From positions 1 through 64,000 of the forward strand of contig JBIQJE010000008.1 of the NCBI GenBank assembly GCA_044507625.1: 64,000 nucleotides of DNA. Direction: 5' to 3'. This DNA comes from Hyphomicrobium_A sp044507625 (GTDB taxonomy: Bacteria > Pseudomonadota > Alphaproteobacteria > Rhizobiales > Hyphomicrobiaceae). The translations under genes were made by a program, and so were the position numbers. Below are positions 63,317 through 64,000 of the stretch, in pieces (positions within the stretch are counted from its first letter, which is position 1; each line of letters opens with the position of its first letter). The notes beneath the pieces were generated by a model that worked only from the letters and a program-made list of their open reading frames with translations, ran no database searches and was not told where the DNA came from.

Positions 63317-64000
63317 TCAGGCCCCCTCGATGGCGTCGTGCGCCGCCTGCTCTGCCGCCGTCAGCGGACGGGAAGGCAGGCCCTCAGCCGTTTCCGCAGC
63401 CGTGCCCCTCGGTCCGTATTCGATCAGCCGGTTGATGTAGTAGATGCCCATCGCGAACACGATGCCGTAGACGACGATGAAGAGAATGAGCGTCGTCAGC
63501 ACCGCTCCAAAGTGGACGGGCGAGACGGCGTCCACCGTGCGTAGGATGCCTTGCGCGATCCAGGGCTGGCGGCCGACCTCGGTGGTGTACCAGCCAGCCA
63601 ATATGGCGATGAAGCCCAGCGGCCAGGCGTACTGCGCGTAGTTGAGATACCAGCGCGCCTGGAACAGGGTTCCGCGATACCATAGCCACGCGCCGACGAA
63701 GCCCAGCGCCAGCATCAGCACTCCCATTCCAACCATCAGGCGGAAGGAGAGGAACACCGGGAATACCGGCGGGCGGTCCTGGGGCGCAAAATCCTTGAGG
63801 CCGGGGAACAAGCCTTCCGTGCTGTGCTTCAGAATGAGGCTGGCGGCGCCGGGGATGGCGATCTCGAAGCTGTTGCGCTCTTCCTTCTCGTTCGGAATTG
63901 CGAACAGGACGAGGGCACCGGGCTTGGAGCCGTCCCAGTGGCTTTCTATGGCCGCAATTTTTGCCGGCTGGTGCTCCAGCGTGTTGAGGCCGTGCTGGTC
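63317..64000 (-). CDS. cydA: Cytochrome bd ubiquinol oxidase subunit I, partial (N-terminus beyond the window)
   Basis: The minus strand is open to the window end; the visible 227 residues are the C-terminal part. They include HGLNTLEHQPAKIAAIESHW (the Q-loop-side region with haem and quinol residues), SFRLMVGMGVLMLALGFVG, and WIAQGILRTVDAVSPVH. The Met haem ligand and N-terminus lie outside. Subunit I holds all three haems and the quinol site. The short Q-loop impression is uncertain because the N-terminus is missing. Confidence 0.94.
   Translation of the reverse strand, partial: DQHGLNTLEHQPAKIAAIESHWDGSKPGALVLFAIPNEKEERNSFEIAIPGAASLILKHSTEGLFPGLKDFAPQDRPPVFPVFLSFRLMVGMGVLMLALGFVGAWLWYRGTLFQARWYLNYAQYAWPLGFIAILAGWYTTEVGRQPWIAQGILRTVDAVSPVHFGAVLTTLILFIVVYGIVFAMGIYYINRLIEYGPRGTAAETAEGLPSRPLTAAEQAAHDAIEGA

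Overview
The window looks like a high-GC alphaproteobacterial chromosome, most likely a Hyphomicrobium-like methylotroph of the Hyphomicrobiales (Rhizobiales). The evidence is a GcrA cell-cycle regulator, a RegB/RegA redox pair divergent from a Sco protein, an alphaproteobacterial-type phoR-pstSCAB-phoU-phoB locus, an MmcB repair protein, and above all serine-cycle C1 genes: mclA-mtkA-mtkB-ppc and formate-tetrahydrofolate ligase. The genus is inferred, not proven. About 54 protein genes are supported. I found no tRNA, rRNA, CRISPR array or insertion sequence. A run of 100 N marks an assembly gap inside a tandem repeat.

Layout. 1-11 kb: an edge-truncated unknown gene, gcrA, then the phosphate regulon on the minus strand (phoR, pstS, pstC, pstA, pstB, phoU, phoB), with a polyphosphate kinase 2 gene divergent from phoR and a small DUF4112 membrane protein. 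11-18.7 kb: a class A penicillin-binding protein, hairpin-forming 54-bp tandem repeats with the gap, a YgjP-like metallopeptidase, Sco, regB, regA and mmcB. 18.9-21.5 kb: a Lon-like AAA protein without a protease domain, start/stop-coupled to a stress-protein-like partner. 21.6-30.7 kb: the replication block, transcribed dnaA, dnaN, recF, gyrB, with a rhodanese gene, about 1.2 kb of non-coding DNA and rpsT upstream. 30.9-38 kb: two tandem paralogous membrane proteins, mutM divergent from ubiE, an acyltransferase, a methyltransferase-like protein and a phage-tail-like DUF2793 protein.

38-49.5 kb: fbp-prk-rpe (Calvin-type genes with no RuBisCO here), an orphan type I secretion transmembrane half, the four-gene Anbu operon (ATP-grasp, alpha-E, transglutaminase, Anbu), ftfL, a 58-bp tandem repeat and a DMT-family permease. 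49.6-58.2 kb: a CDF metal exporter, a response regulator lacking its phospho-acceptor Asp, a long leader with a strong terminator-like hairpin, then mclA, mtkA, mtkB and ppc. 58.2-64 kb: a secreted duplicated protein, a PL14-like protein, a membrane-anchored thermonuclease fusion, and cydB with partial cydA (bd oxidase).

How the genes fit together: FtfL feeds formate into the folate C1 pool, PPC makes the C4 acid, and MtkAB plus Mcl activate and split malate to glyoxylate and acetyl-CoA. PRK and FBP without RuBisCO nearby recall methylotrophs where ribulose bisphosphate is a signal rather than a fixation substrate. Bd oxidase, Sco and RegBA point to respiratory flexibility. The least explained pieces are the Lon-like/USP-like pair, the Anbu operon, the pseudo-receiver regulator and the structured leaders in the serine-cycle locus.
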